Below are positions 16,754 through 24,851 of a stretch of DNA of 64,000 nucleotides, in pieces. The notes beneath the pieces are model-generated. The model was not told the DNA's origin and did no database searches. It worked only from the letters and a program-made list of their open reading frames with translations. The stretch's first letter is position 1, and each line of letters opens with the position of its first letter. The stretch is from CAZCCV01 sp964497515 (GTDB taxonomy: Bacteria > Armatimonadota > UBA5829 > DTLH01), in assembly GCA_964497515.1 (NCBI GenBank), contig CAZCCV010000006.1:1-64000 (forward strand), given 5' to 3'. The position numbers and the translations under genes were made by a program.

Positions 16754-17332
16754 CTATTCCGACTTCACTTCGTTATAGGCTCGCTCGATAGCCTTGAGGT
16801 TTCCCTCAATAACCTCGGGCTTGTTGCGGAATTTAATTTCGAGCTTTTTGCGGGTGTCATCGGTAAGAGTGTCATAAGTAAGAACACCGGTTACCTTAAC
16901 AAGCGCACCGAGCATAGGTGTGTTGGGAATGTCTCTACCGATAGTCTCTTTTGCAATCGTTGAAGCGTCGAGCGTGTACAGCTTGCGACCATTGAGCTTC
17001 ATCTTCTTTTTGATCTCTTCAGCCGGCAGATTGGTATTGACGATTATCACGCCATCGTCGGCCAGCCCCGCAGTTACATCCACCGGGCCGATAAGTGTTG
17101 GGTCGAGAACTACTACCACATTCGGATTCTTAGCGTGGCAGTGGATGGTAATTGGTTCATCGCTGATGCGGTTAAACGATTGCACCGGTGCTCCGGTTCG
17201 CTCAGGGCCGTATTCAGGGAAAGCCTGAATATACTTGCCCTCAGCTAAAGCAGCATCGCCGAGCAGAAGCGCGACGGTCTTTGCGCCCTGACCGCCTCGT
17301 CCGTGCCAGCGGATTTCTGTGAGTTTTGCCAT
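16754..17332 (-). CDS. porG: Pyruvate:ferredoxin oxidoreductase, gamma subunit
   Basis: The 192-residue gamma subunit (domain III), which binds CoA-side elements and holds the complex together. It begins MAKLTEIRWHGRGGQGAKTVA, the standard gamma-subunit N-terminus with the GRGGQGAKT loop. I start it at the ATG at 17332, with AAGGAG 8 bases upstream; the reading frame is open to 17443 and would overlap recR, but the extension has no family character. Later motifs FPEYGPERTGAPVQSFNRIS and VVVLDPTLIG also match. The ferredoxin-like delta subunit usually encoded between gamma and alpha is absent here, and no two-cluster Cys motif is fused to any of the three subunits. First por gene after recR. 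Confidence 0.9.
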   Translation of the reverse strand: MAKLTEIRWHGRGGQGAKTVALLLGDAALAEGKYIQAFPEYGPERTGAPVQSFNRISDEPITIHCHAKNPNVVVVLDPTLIGPVDVTAGLADDGVIIVNTNLPAEEIKKKMKLNGRKLYTLDASTIAKETIGRDIPNTPMLGALVKVTGVLTYDTLTDDTRKKLEIKFRNKPEVIEGNLKAIERAYNEVKSE

Positions 17333-17424
17333 ACTCCTGGCTCCTTTTGTCAGGTGTTGGGGGTAATAGCTGGGGGATGGGAAGGCATTTGGCTCCCCCA
17401 GCCCCGTAATCCTAACCCCGGATT

Positions 17425-18024
17425 CTACATTTCTCGGCGCCACTCGAGCGCCTGAATAAGCGTTGCCTGGTCTGCGTAGTCCAGGTCTCCTCCAACCGGC
17501 ATTCCGTGAGCAATACGCGTCACTTTCAGCCCCAATGGCTTCAGCACCTGCTGAGCCAGATACATCGCCGTTGCGTCCCCTTCGATTGTAGGATTGGTAG
17601 CGATGACTACTTCAGCCATCTGATCCTGACCAAGCCTGGCGATCAGTTCACGTATTTTGAGCATCTCAGGCCCCACACCGTCCATAGGGGATATTACTCC
17701 TCCCAGCACGTGGTATAAGCCCTTAAACTCGTTTGTCTTCTCCATCGCCACAAGATCACGTGGCTCAGCGACCACACAAAGAATCGACCGGTCACGTTTG
17801 GGATCACGGCAAATATCGCACATATCCTTGTCGGTGAAGTTGAAGCACACCGGACACAGTTTGATATATGTTTTCACGTCGGCTATAGCATCTGCGAGCC
17901 TTCGGGCTTCTTCCGGAGATGCACGCAGTATATGAAACGCAAGTCTCTGTGCTGATTTAGGACCAATGCCCGGGAGTTTTTCGAACTCACCAACCAGCTT
18001 AGCGAGTGGTTTTGCGTAGTACAT
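17425..18024 (-). CDS. recR: Recombination mediator protein RecR
   Basis: RecR works with RecO (and RecF) to load RecA onto single-stranded DNA gaps. The 199-residue protein is full length. It has the N-terminal helix-hairpin-helix LPGIGPKSAQRLAFHIL at about 17-33, the Cys4 zinc finger CPVCFNFTDKDMCDICRD at about 57-74, and the TOPRIM domain with VVAEPRDLVAMEKT near 82-95 and NPTIEGDATAMYLA near 143-156, ending with the family GVPVGGDLDYAD-like region (GMPVGGDLDYADQATL). The ATG has AAGG 8 bases upstream. The gene is usually next to dnaX and ybaB; here it stands alone at the head of the por operon, 92 bases before porG, after a long structured leader. Confidence 0.94.
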   Translation of the reverse strand: MYYAKPLAKLVGEFEKLPGIGPKSAQRLAFHILRASPEEARRLADAIADVKTYIKLCPVCFNFTDKDMCDICRDPKRDRSILCVVAEPRDLVAMEKTNEFKGLYHVLGGVISPMDGVGPEMLKIRELIARLGQDQMAEVVIATNPTIEGDATAMYLAQQVLKPLGLKVTRIAHGMPVGGDLDYADQATLIQALEWRREM

Positions 18025-18165
18025 TATATTTGCCTTTGTACAGGACGAAAGGCCGCCTGCGTATTACGCTTGCGGCTTCTGGAAAGGCCTCTCCGAACCT
18101 GGTTGTCTCTACCAGACACGAAATAAGCCCCACACATTTCTGGGGCAGGCCTCCCGTGTCGACCA
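18025..18165 (-). ncRNA. Structured leader (or small RNA) upstream of recR
   Basis: Between the predicted recR transcription start (near 18163) and the recR ATG lie three stem-loops on the minus strand. The first nests GACACG/CGTGTC (18155-18160 with 18115-18120) outside GCCCCA/TGGGGC (18141-18146 with 18127-18132) and the inner stem is followed by TTATTT. The second is CTGGT/ACCAG. The third nests GCCGC/GCGGC outside GCGTA/TACGC in the segment about 18046-18072. The arrangement could be an attenuator or cis-regulatory element, or an independent small RNA. I compared it by eye with the SRP RNA core, because SRP RNA often sits near recR, and it does not match. Family unknown. Confidence 0.45.
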
Positions 18166-18169
18166 TCTT

Positions 18170-18198
18170 ATTATAACAGAATTTGGGGGTATATGGAA
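18170..18198 (-). promoter_or_regulatory. Promoter of recR-porGAB
   Basis: On the minus strand TATAAT (18170-18175) follows TTCCAT (18193-18198) after 17 bases. The -10 box is perfect, the -35 box weak. It lies between the end of smc and the structured recR leader, so recR is not dependent on smc transcription. Confidence 0.6.
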
Positions 18199-18267
18199 GC
18201 ACATCCGAAGAACATGCTGTACGGGGCTGCTGCATTCTGGAATGGCATCGTATCTCGTTCGAAGAGA

Positions 18268-21200
18268 CTAGTCACTCACCATCACTACTTCGTTGCCGGT
18301 GCGCCTGCGTTCGATTGAGTCGGCAAGCCGGACTGAGATCAGCCGCGAAACACCAGGCTCCTGCATAGTGACTCCATAGAGGGTATCGGACGCTTCCATT
18401 GTGGCGCGGTTATGTGTTACGACTATAAACTGAGAGTTCCTGGAGAACTCACGCAGCACATCTGCGAAGCGCTCAACGTTTGTATCGTCGAGCGGGGCAT
18501 CGACCTCATCAAACAGGACAAAAGGACTCGGTCTTTCAAGCAGCAGTGCGAAAAGCAATGCAGACGCAGTGAGCGCCCTCTCTCCACCAGAAAGAAGGGT
18601 CATATTTTGGAGTTTCTTCCCTGGTGGCTGAACAATCACCTCTACGCCCGTCTCAAGAAGATTCGATGGGTCGGTGAGGATAAGCTCAGTCTTTCCGCCG
18701 CCGAACAGCTCTTTAAACATCCGGTCGAAGTGCCCGCCAACAGAATTGAACGTCTGCATAAAGAGGCCTTTGGTGCTCTCATCGATATCGCGTATGGCAT
18801 CCTGGAGCTTCGCTCGCGCCTCTTCGAGGTCGGATTTCTGTGCGGTGAGGAACTCCCAGCGTTCCTTTATTCGCTCGTACTCTTGTATTGCACCCGTATT
18901 GACGGGTCCCATAGCTCGGATCTCTCTGCGGAGTCTGGCGACTTCTGTGGCAGTGCCGCGTTCGAGCTCTACCATCTCTTCTCTAGCCAAGGCTTCCTCT
19001 GTAGTGATATCGTACTCTTCAAAAAGTCTGGTCGATGTTTGAGTGACTTGCACTTCGAGTCTGGCCTCTTTGACGTCGCACTCTCGCACCAGTTCGGCCG
19101 TCTCGGTCCTTGTGCGGTGCAATTGCTTCAACTCAGCATCCACATTTCCCGTCGCCTGAGCCATCTGCGAGCGCTTAGCAACTAGGTCTTCGAGCTCTTT
19201 TCCTGCTTGGGCAAGCAAGGACTCGCACGCCGCGGCCTCTTCGGTAAGCGTCGATTTCTCCCTCACATTAGCTTCTGACTCAGCGGCCTGCCTGCCTATT
19301 TCGCTTCTGCGAGACTCCAACTCCCTGCGCATTTCGTTTGCTGAGTCAGTTGTCTGCTGTATCGATTGCTCGTAAGCAGTTTTTCGTTCTCTAACCGACG
19401 CCAGCCCAATCGACATCTCCATAAGTTCAGCAGATAGCGATTCGCGTTTGGACTTAAGCTCTTCCATCCGCTTTTCCGCACCCTGAACGTACTCGTCGAG
19501 GTCAGTATTCTCCTTGCCGGCTGCGGATAGATCTACTTCAAGCGCAGAGAATGCTCTGGAATCGCTCTCGACAGCAAGCTCCACCTCCTCCTTCTCGGAG
19601 GAAACGATTTCTATCTGTCCTTCGAGTCGTTTGCATTCAGCCTGAGCGAACTCGATCTGCCTTTCGGCCTCGGCAAGTGACATCCTGTCTGACGCAGCAG
19701 CGTTTTCTAGTTCTTCCGCCTTAGAAGAAGCGAGAGAAAGATCGTTTCTCGCTCTGTCGAGTTCAGCCTCTACCTTGGATCTGACCTGCTCGAGCTCAGC
19801 GAGTTCTTTTGCAAGTGTCTCCATTTCCTGCTTGCGCCCCAGCAGGTTCGGACCTTTGTTCTGCCTCGTTCCCCCAGTCATAGCACCGGTCGGAACAATA
19901 ACCTCGCCATCGAGCGTGACAATTCGCCCCCAACCAGCCAACTTACGTGAAACCTGCACAGCGCTGTCTATGTCGTCGACAATCAACACCCTGCCCAACA
20001 ACACATTTATCGCGGCAGCGTATCTTCCGTCGAACGATACTAGCTCACTCGCGATTCCTCTTATACCGCTTTGGCGCAAGTTCCCACGGATGGTAGTAGA
20101 CTGCGAACGAATGCCATCGAGTGGCAGGAATGTGGCTCGACCAGCTCTCTTTTCCTTAAGAAATCGAATGGCACTCTTTGCATCATCTACCGTATCTGTG
20201 ATGATATCCTGCACGGCATTACCTAACGCAACATCGATGGCAGTCTCGTAGCCCTGAGGAACAGTGATGACATCTGCCACAGTAGAATATCTGCCAGCAA
20301 GCAAATTTGCCTTCCTGGCGGCCATAACTGCCCTTACGCCCTCGAAAAACCCCTCGTGCGCATCCGCCATCTCTTTTAGCGTGGAATGTCTCGAAGATTT
20401 GCCTACAGTCTGCCGGTTGATATCGGCCAGCTTCTCGGTAGCGGCTGATATGCGCGACTGTGCCCGCACCCCCTGCTCCATAGTGGAAGGCAGTTCAGCG
20501 TCGCGCGTTTTCTGACGGTGGAAAATCTCTTCTGCACTTGCAAAGAATCCGGCGAGTCGCTCCACCGCAAGCTGTCTTGCTTCTTCCAGGGACGTAAGCT
20601 CGGCATCATATTTTCCCATCGCCACTTCGAGTTCAGCAAGTCGAGAACGCAGGCTCTCTAGCTCAGTGCGTTTCGCTGCTTGCTCCCTTGCTAGCTCAAG
20701 GTAAGCCGATTTGTGATCCTCGGCCATCCGAGCCGCAGAGTCGAAATCGGCGTTGGCTGCCTCAATGCTGCTGGTTCGTTCGGCAATCTCCTTTACAAGA
20801 GTGGATTCTTGCTGGGTGCAGGCTTCGAGCTCGAGTGTTATCCGGGTCAGACGTTCTTCGGATTCACCGATCTTCCGCGCCAGTTGCTCCATCTCTGAGT
20901 CAATTCTAATTTTGGCATCTTCAGCCGACCGTTGGCGTTCTTCGATAAGTGCAAGTCTGCTGCGTATCCTCTGGTGCGTGGCAGTGACTTCCTGATGTTT
21001 TCCACGAGCAGAATCAAGGCTGCGATCGAGATCTAGAAGCTGGCCGTTGTACTTCTCTTTTTCCCACTCCAAGTCGGAGATGCGCCTGTCCTGTTCGGTA
21101 AGCTGAGAGGCTCCGTTGGTCTTTACGTCTCTAATTCTCTCGAGTTCAGAAGACCAACGCCTAAGATCGTTGATCAATTGGCCTGTTTCAATCTCTCGCA

Positions 21201-21864
21201 ACCGCGTGACGAGCTCGTCGTACCTGGCAGCAATCTCCGCTTGTTCGGCAAGAGGTTCCACCTGACCAGAGAGTTCGGCTGCTATGTCGTTGACTCTGCG
21301 CAGGTTGGTTTCGGTGTTTTCGAGTTTGCGCGAGGCTTCCTTTCTGCGATGGCGATATTTCTTGATGCCAGCTGCTTCCTCAAAGAGTGACCGACGATCC
21401 TCAGATTTTGCAGAAAGTATTGCATCTATCTCGCCCTGACTCACCATAGAATACGCATCGCGACCCATTCCGGTGTCGAGGAAGAGTTCGTAGATGTCTT
21501 TCAGCCTGCATGCCGCTTTGTTGATGAAATACTCGCTGTCGCCAGAACGGTAGGCTCTCCGGGTGACTGTCACTTCACCAAAATCGACCGGGAGTGAACC
21601 ACAGGAGTTATCGATGGTAATCGATACTTCGGCCATCCCGAGGGGTTTTCTCTTATCGCTGCCTGCGAAGATGATATCCTGAGACCTAACACCTCGCAGA
21701 TTTCGCACGTTCTGTTCACCAAGAACCCACGAAACCGCATCGGCAATATTACTCTTACCGCTGCCGTTAGGACCGACAATCGCGGTTATCCCATCGGTCA
21801 GCAGCAGTTCAGTGCGTTCTGCAAAGGTTTTGAAGCCCTGTATTTCAAGTCGCTTGATGAACAT
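18268..21864 (-). CDS. smc: Chromosome segregation ATPase SMC
   Basis: A 1198-residue SMC, the core ATPase of the bacterial condensin that organises and segregates the chromosome with ScpA and ScpB. The N-terminal MFIKRLEIQGFKTFAERT is standard. Walker A GPNGSGKSNIADAVSWVLGE is at about 33-52. Long coiled coils occupy about 170-500 and 660-1010, interrupted by the hinge (about 510-640). The C-terminal head has the ABC signature LLSGGERALTASALLFALL near 1100 and Walker B FVLFDEVDAPLDD. Length is typical. The ATG at 21864 is chosen over an in-frame TTG at 21870 because a TATAAT box ends only 9 bases before the ATG, which puts the TTG at or before the transcription start; the mRNA appears to be leaderless or nearly so and no ribosome binding site is present. 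scpA and scpB are not in this window. Confidence 0.95.
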   Translation of the reverse strand: MFIKRLEIQGFKTFAERTELLLTDGITAIVGPNGSGKSNIADAVSWVLGEQNVRNLRGVRSQDIIFAGSDKRKPLGMAEVSITIDNSCGSLPVDFGEVTVTRRAYRSGDSEYFINKAACRLKDIYELFLDTGMGRDAYSMVSQGEIDAILSAKSEDRRSLFEEAAGIKKYRHRRKEASRKLENTETNLRRVNDIAAELSGQVEPLAEQAEIAARYDELVTRLREIETGQLINDLRRWSSELERIRDVKTNGASQLTEQDRRISDLEWEKEKYNGQLLDLDRSLDSARGKHQEVTATHQRIRSRLALIEERQRSAEDAKIRIDSEMEQLARKIGESEERLTRITLELEACTQQESTLVKEIAERTSSIEAANADFDSAARMAEDHKSAYLELAREQAAKRTELESLRSRLAELEVAMGKYDAELTSLEEARQLAVERLAGFFASAEEIFHRQKTRDAELPSTMEQGVRAQSRISAATEKLADINRQTVGKSSRHSTLKEMADAHEGFFEGVRAVMAARKANLLAGRYSTVADVITVPQGYETAIDVALGNAVQDIITDTVDDAKSAIRFLKEKRAGRATFLPLDGIRSQSTTIRGNLRQSGIRGIASELVSFDGRYAAAINVLLGRVLIVDDIDSAVQVSRKLAGWGRIVTLDGEVIVPTGAMTGGTRQNKGPNLLGRKQEMETLAKELAELEQVRSKVEAELDRARNDLSLASSKAEELENAAASDRMSLAEAERQIEFAQAECKRLEGQIEIVSSEKEEVELAVESDSRAFSALEVDLSAAGKENTDLDEYVQGAEKRMEELKSKRESLSAELMEMSIGLASVRERKTAYEQSIQQTTDSANEMRRELESRRSEIGRQAAESEANVREKSTLTEEAAACESLLAQAGKELEDLVAKRSQMAQATGNVDAELKQLHRTRTETAELVRECDVKEARLEVQVTQTSTRLFEEYDITTEEALAREEMVELERGTATEVARLRREIRAMGPVNTGAIQEYERIKERWEFLTAQKSDLEEARAKLQDAIRDIDESTKGLFMQTFNSVGGHFDRMFKELFGGGKTELILTDPSNLLETGVEVIVQPPGKKLQNMTLLSGGERALTASALLFALLLERPSPFVLFDEVDAPLDDTNVERFADVLREFSRNSQFIVVTHNRATMEASDTLYGVTMQEPGVSRLISVRLADSIERRRTGNEVVMVSD

Positions 21865-21873
21865 AATCAATCT

Positions 21874-21902
21874 ATTATACTAGAACTGCCGTTCTTAAGC
21901 GA
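21874..21902 (-). promoter_or_regulatory. smc promoter with an embedded SOS-box-like inverted repeat
   Basis: On the minus strand TATAAT occupies 21874-21879. The -35 region (21897-21902, TCGCTT) is poor. Inside the spacer, 21882-21895 reads AGAACGGCAGTTCT, an inverted repeat GAAC-N4-GTTC, which is the core of the LexA/DinR box of Bacillus and relatives. A repressor bound there would block the promoter. One chance match of this 8-base pattern is expected in 64 kb, so its place in a promoter is the main argument. Confidence 0.5.
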
Positions 21903-21911
21903 GATCGAAAT

Positions 21912-21941
21912 TTGAGAGAATTGCCTCAGCAACACTATAGA
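21912..21941 (+). promoter_or_regulatory. Promoter of the Gfo/Idh/MocA gene
   Basis: TTGAGA (21912-21917), an 18-base spacer and TATAGA (21936-21941) precede the plus-strand gene starting at 22027. The leader would be about 80 bases. It is back to back with the smc promoter. Confidence 0.5.
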
Positions 21942-22026
21942 GAACACCTTGCCGTGAAGGAAGGCGAGAAGTAACAGGCGAAGCTCTTATCAGAAGGCTC
22001 CGAACAAATGCGCAAGGGGAATACGA

Positions 22027-23121
22027 ATGACGAAAAGAGTCAGCAAGGTTGGCGTGGTAGGATGCGGAAATATCAGCACTGTGTACTTTGAAAACGCGCA
22101 GAAGTATCGGCCAATAGAGATAGCTGGGTGCACCGATCTCATCGAGGAGCGTTACCAAGCAAAAGCGCAGGAATTCGGTGTGCAGGCCTATAGAAGTGTC
22201 GAAGATATTCTATCGAACCCCGAAATCGATATTATCTTGAACCTCACAACTCCAGAAGCACACGCGGAAGTCGCATTCGCTGCAGTGCGTGCTGGCAAGT
22301 CTGTTTACAATGAAAAACCTCTCACCATCGGCAGAGACGAAGGCAGACAACTGCTTGAGCTTGCAGATTCAAAGGGAGTCCTTGTCGGCTGCGCCCCGGA
22401 TACATTCCTGGGAGGTGGAATCCAGACCTGCCGAAAGGTCATTGACGATGGGCTAATTGGCGAACCAATAGGTGCAACTGCAGCAATGATGTGCCACGGG
22501 CACGAAAGCTGGCATCCCGACCCAGCGTTCTACTACAAGACTGGTGGCGGGCCGATGTTCGATATGGGGCCATACTATCTGACTGCACTTTTGAACCTGA
22601 TCGGCCCCGTGCGCCGTGTTACAGGTTCGGCAAGAGTCACTTTCAAACAGCGAACCATCACAAGCGAGCCGAAGAACGGAACGGTTATTGATGTGGACGT
22701 GCCTACTCATATAGTGGGAATACTTGACTTCACAAATGGTGCGGTAGGCACCATCACAACGAGTTTCGATGTATGGGGCGCCGAGCTGCCATTTATAGAA
22801 ATCTACGGCACAAAAGGGAGTATGAGTGTGCCAGACCCCAACACATTCGATGGGAGTGTAAGAGTTCGGCGTGAAGGCAGCGACAGATGGGAAGATATCC
22901 CCATTGTACCGGGTTACGAGCAAAACGGCAGAGCGATAGGCTGTGCAGATATGGCCAATTCCCTGCACACGGGTGAACCGCACAGAGCGAGCGGAAGACT
23001 AGCTTACCATGTGCTCGACATTATGCATGCCATCCACGACTCATCCCGCGATGGAAAGCATATTGAGCTCGTGAGTGGATGCGAAAGACCTGCTGCACTT
23101 TCGCCAGGGGCTTACCTGTAG
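22027..23121 (+). CDS. Gfo/Idh/MocA-family NAD(P)-dependent oxidoreductase
   Basis: 364 residues. The N-terminal Rossmann fold starts KVGVVGCGNISTVYFEN with the GxGxxS-type dinucleotide loop (about 8-17), followed by the family motif VYNEKPLTIGRDEGRQL near 96-112, whose Glu-Lys-Pro is the signature of this group and whose Lys is catalytic in relatives. The C-terminal half (GGPMFDMGPYYLTALLNLIGPVRRV) is the alpha/beta substrate domain; Asp and Tyr of MFDMGPYYL are usual substrate contacts. Members oxidise or reduce a hydroxyl of a sugar, inositol or their derivatives; the substrate cannot be assigned. AAGGGGA is 6 bases before the ATG. It is a single-gene transcript, ended by a GC-rich hairpin at 23152-23175, near other sugar-active genes. 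Confidence 0.88.
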   Translation: MTKRVSKVGVVGCGNISTVYFENAQKYRPIEIAGCTDLIEERYQAKAQEFGVQAYRSVEDILSNPEIDIILNLTTPEAHAEVAFAAVRAGKSVYNEKPLTIGRDEGRQLLELADSKGVLVGCAPDTFLGGGIQTCRKVIDDGLIGEPIGATAAMMCHGHESWHPDPAFYYKTGGGPMFDMGPYYLTALLNLIGPVRRVTGSARVTFKQRTITSEPKNGTVIDVDVPTHIVGILDFTNGAVGTITTSFDVWGAELPFIEIYGTKGSMSVPDPNTFDGSVRVRREGSDRWEDIPIVPGYEQNGRAIGCADMANSLHTGEPHRASGRLAYHVLDIMHAIHDSSRDGKHIELVSGCERPAALSPGAYL

Positions 23122-23151
23122 TCTGGCTGAAACTAATAAGGCTCAGGTTTT

Positions 23152-23175
23152 GGTGGCCGGCGTTTGCCGGCCACC
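23152..23175. terminator. GC-rich hairpin between convergent genes
   Basis: GGTGGCCGGC (23152-23161) and GCCGGCCACC (23166-23175) form a perfect 10-pair stem with a GTTT loop. It lies 30 bases after the Gfo/Idh/MocA stop and 9 bases beyond the stop of the convergent glycosyltransferase. Neither side has a real U-tract, so termination strength is uncertain. Confidence 0.55.
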
Positions 23176-23184
23176 CTATTGCAG

Positions 23185-24600
23185 TTATCCTCCGATGTGA
23201 GTTCTCTCTTCGGCGGAAATCTCTGCGAGGACTTCCTTGGAGACTTCTTCTACCTCAGGCACGACAGCCGAGAGTGTCTCAAGTATGCGTCCTGCCCACG
23301 TGTAGCCGCCTTCGAATACCATACTGACACCGGCACTCCGGACAGCGTTCTTCTCTCGTTCCGACATAGACTCAATACGCCTCACGACTTTAGCTACCGA
23401 CGGGCCGGTTGCTTCTTCTGCTACGAAACCATCGACATCAGGCTTAACCTGTTCGCGAAGTCCACCACCATCTTCGGGGACTATCAGCAGACCACCGGAC
23501 TTGCGGATAAGCAGTCTTATCTCTGCCGGAATCAGCCCAAACGGCTCGCCTTTTGCAAGGATAGGAATGGCGACACATCTGTCGAGCTGAGACAAGCACG
23601 CACACAGGTCGAAGTCGAACGCGCTGATGACTGTGCAATTCTTGCCAACTGCATCGGCGGCCTCTTCCAAATACGGCGCGGGGCCAAGCGAAACGACTAC
23701 AGCCTGGTAGTCATCTCCAAGCTCTTTTGCGACATCGAAGGTGGCTTCCATTCGCTTATAAGGTACAGGTCGGCCGAACTGCAGCAGGATCTTCTTGTCT
23801 TTCGGGATCACATAGCGCTCTTTGCCTTCGGCGCGGAGTTTCTGGTTGTACTCTTCAACCTTGGTTTCACACTCTTCCTGAGTTCGGATTCGGTATTTTA
23901 GGTCGAGCGGGTCAACGCCATTGCCCGTTGGGATAATCGTCGCAGGGTCGGCAGCGTAGTCGGCAATGAGGTGGTCTGAGACAAAAGCCGAAATTGTACC
24001 GATCTTGACGTTGGGGAACTGCTTGGCCCAATAGAAGCTAGCGTACTCTGCACCGATCTTGTCAGGGTCGACGGGCTCCTGATCGTGCTTGAGCGTAGTT
24101 GAGTGCACTACACGCACCCACTGCACGGACTCGTCGTTGTTCTGTATCGTTCCGTAGATCGGCGAGTAGATATAAAACGTATCGTGGCACCATACCACTG
24201 TTCTCTGGTGCTTTTTGGCGATATTTCTGGCAACAGATGCACCACCGGCAGACTGCAGTTTAATCTGCTCTGGAGTACCGAAGAAATCTTCACCGCCAGG
24301 CCAGTTGGCCGAAATCGGATGACCGTTAGGTGAGGAGTTCAGCACGGTCATATACTCGCCGCCCATATCTTCGATCTTCTTCTTTGCGGCGTCCCTAAAC
24401 TCAGGGTCGTAGTTTCCGAAAGTGGGGCCGAAGTCGGTTTCTACAAAGTAGGGAGTCAGATTGATTCCCTTGTGCTCAAGGGCAGTCTTCACACGCGGCA
24501 GTGAAGCGATGTGGCCGCGAGTCACGGTGCAGACTCCTCCTCCATTGGCCACTATGCCTTCTATAGTAAGGTGCACGGCCGCAAGGTCGAGTTTTGACAT
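23185..24600 (-). CDS. GT4-type glycosyltransferase (GT-B fold)
   Basis: 471 residues. The C-terminal half carries the GT-B nucleotide-sugar site: LLQFGRPVPYKRMEATFDVAKEL near 265-287, then AIPILAKGEPFGLIPAEIRLLIRKSGG near 365-391, where the Glu-Pro-Phe-Gly...Glu arrangement is the donor-binding motif of family 4 and related enzymes. The N-terminal VANGGGVCTVTRGHIASLP near 17-35 has the glycine-rich loop used by glycogen/sucrose/trehalose-type glycosyltransferases. No membrane segment, so cytoplasmic. A trehalose synthase (TreT-like) or glucosylglycerate-type enzyme is possible, but acceptor and donor cannot be read from sequence. GGAGG is 11 bases before the ATG. Convergent with the Gfo/Idh/MocA gene and close to the GH130 and PIG-L genes. 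Confidence 0.75.
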   Translation of the reverse strand: MSKLDLAAVHLTIEGIVANGGGVCTVTRGHIASLPRVKTALEHKGINLTPYFVETDFGPTFGNYDPEFRDAAKKKIEDMGGEYMTVLNSSPNGHPISANWPGGEDFFGTPEQIKLQSAGGASVARNIAKKHQRTVVWCHDTFYIYSPIYGTIQNNDESVQWVRVVHSTTLKHDQEPVDPDKIGAEYASFYWAKQFPNVKIGTISAFVSDHLIADYAADPATIIPTGNGVDPLDLKYRIRTQEECETKVEEYNQKLRAEGKERYVIPKDKKILLQFGRPVPYKRMEATFDVAKELGDDYQAVVVSLGPAPYLEEAADAVGKNCTVISAFDFDLCACLSQLDRCVAIPILAKGEPFGLIPAEIRLLIRKSGGLLIVPEDGGGLREQVKPDVDGFVAEEATGPSVAKVVRRIESMSEREKNAVRSAGVSMVFEGGYTWAGRILETLSAVVPEVEEVSKEVLAEISAEERTHIGG

Positions 24601-24851
24601 AGGTTATGTTACCTCCAAATCCTAAAGGGATTATGCAGGAGCCATAAGTGTAGTTAGCCGAACCAAGGCACAATACCTTCCCAAAACAAAAGATGCAACA
24701 CCCTTTGCCGAATAGGCGCAGTACGGAGGAAGAGCGCGCTTCGCTGTGGAAGGGATTTACGTCCGTTAGTATGTGGCAGCCTCGTAGTAAAATGTCTGCC
24801 TTCTGACTTCTCGAAACGTGGAGCATTTTCTCATCTGCGGACAGTTAGCCT

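Noticed and set aside
18025..18165. SRP (4.5S) RNA near recR
   Set aside because: The conserved SRP core (GGTCCGGAAGGAAGCAGCC-like) is absent; only an unrelated CCAGGTTCGG string occurs.
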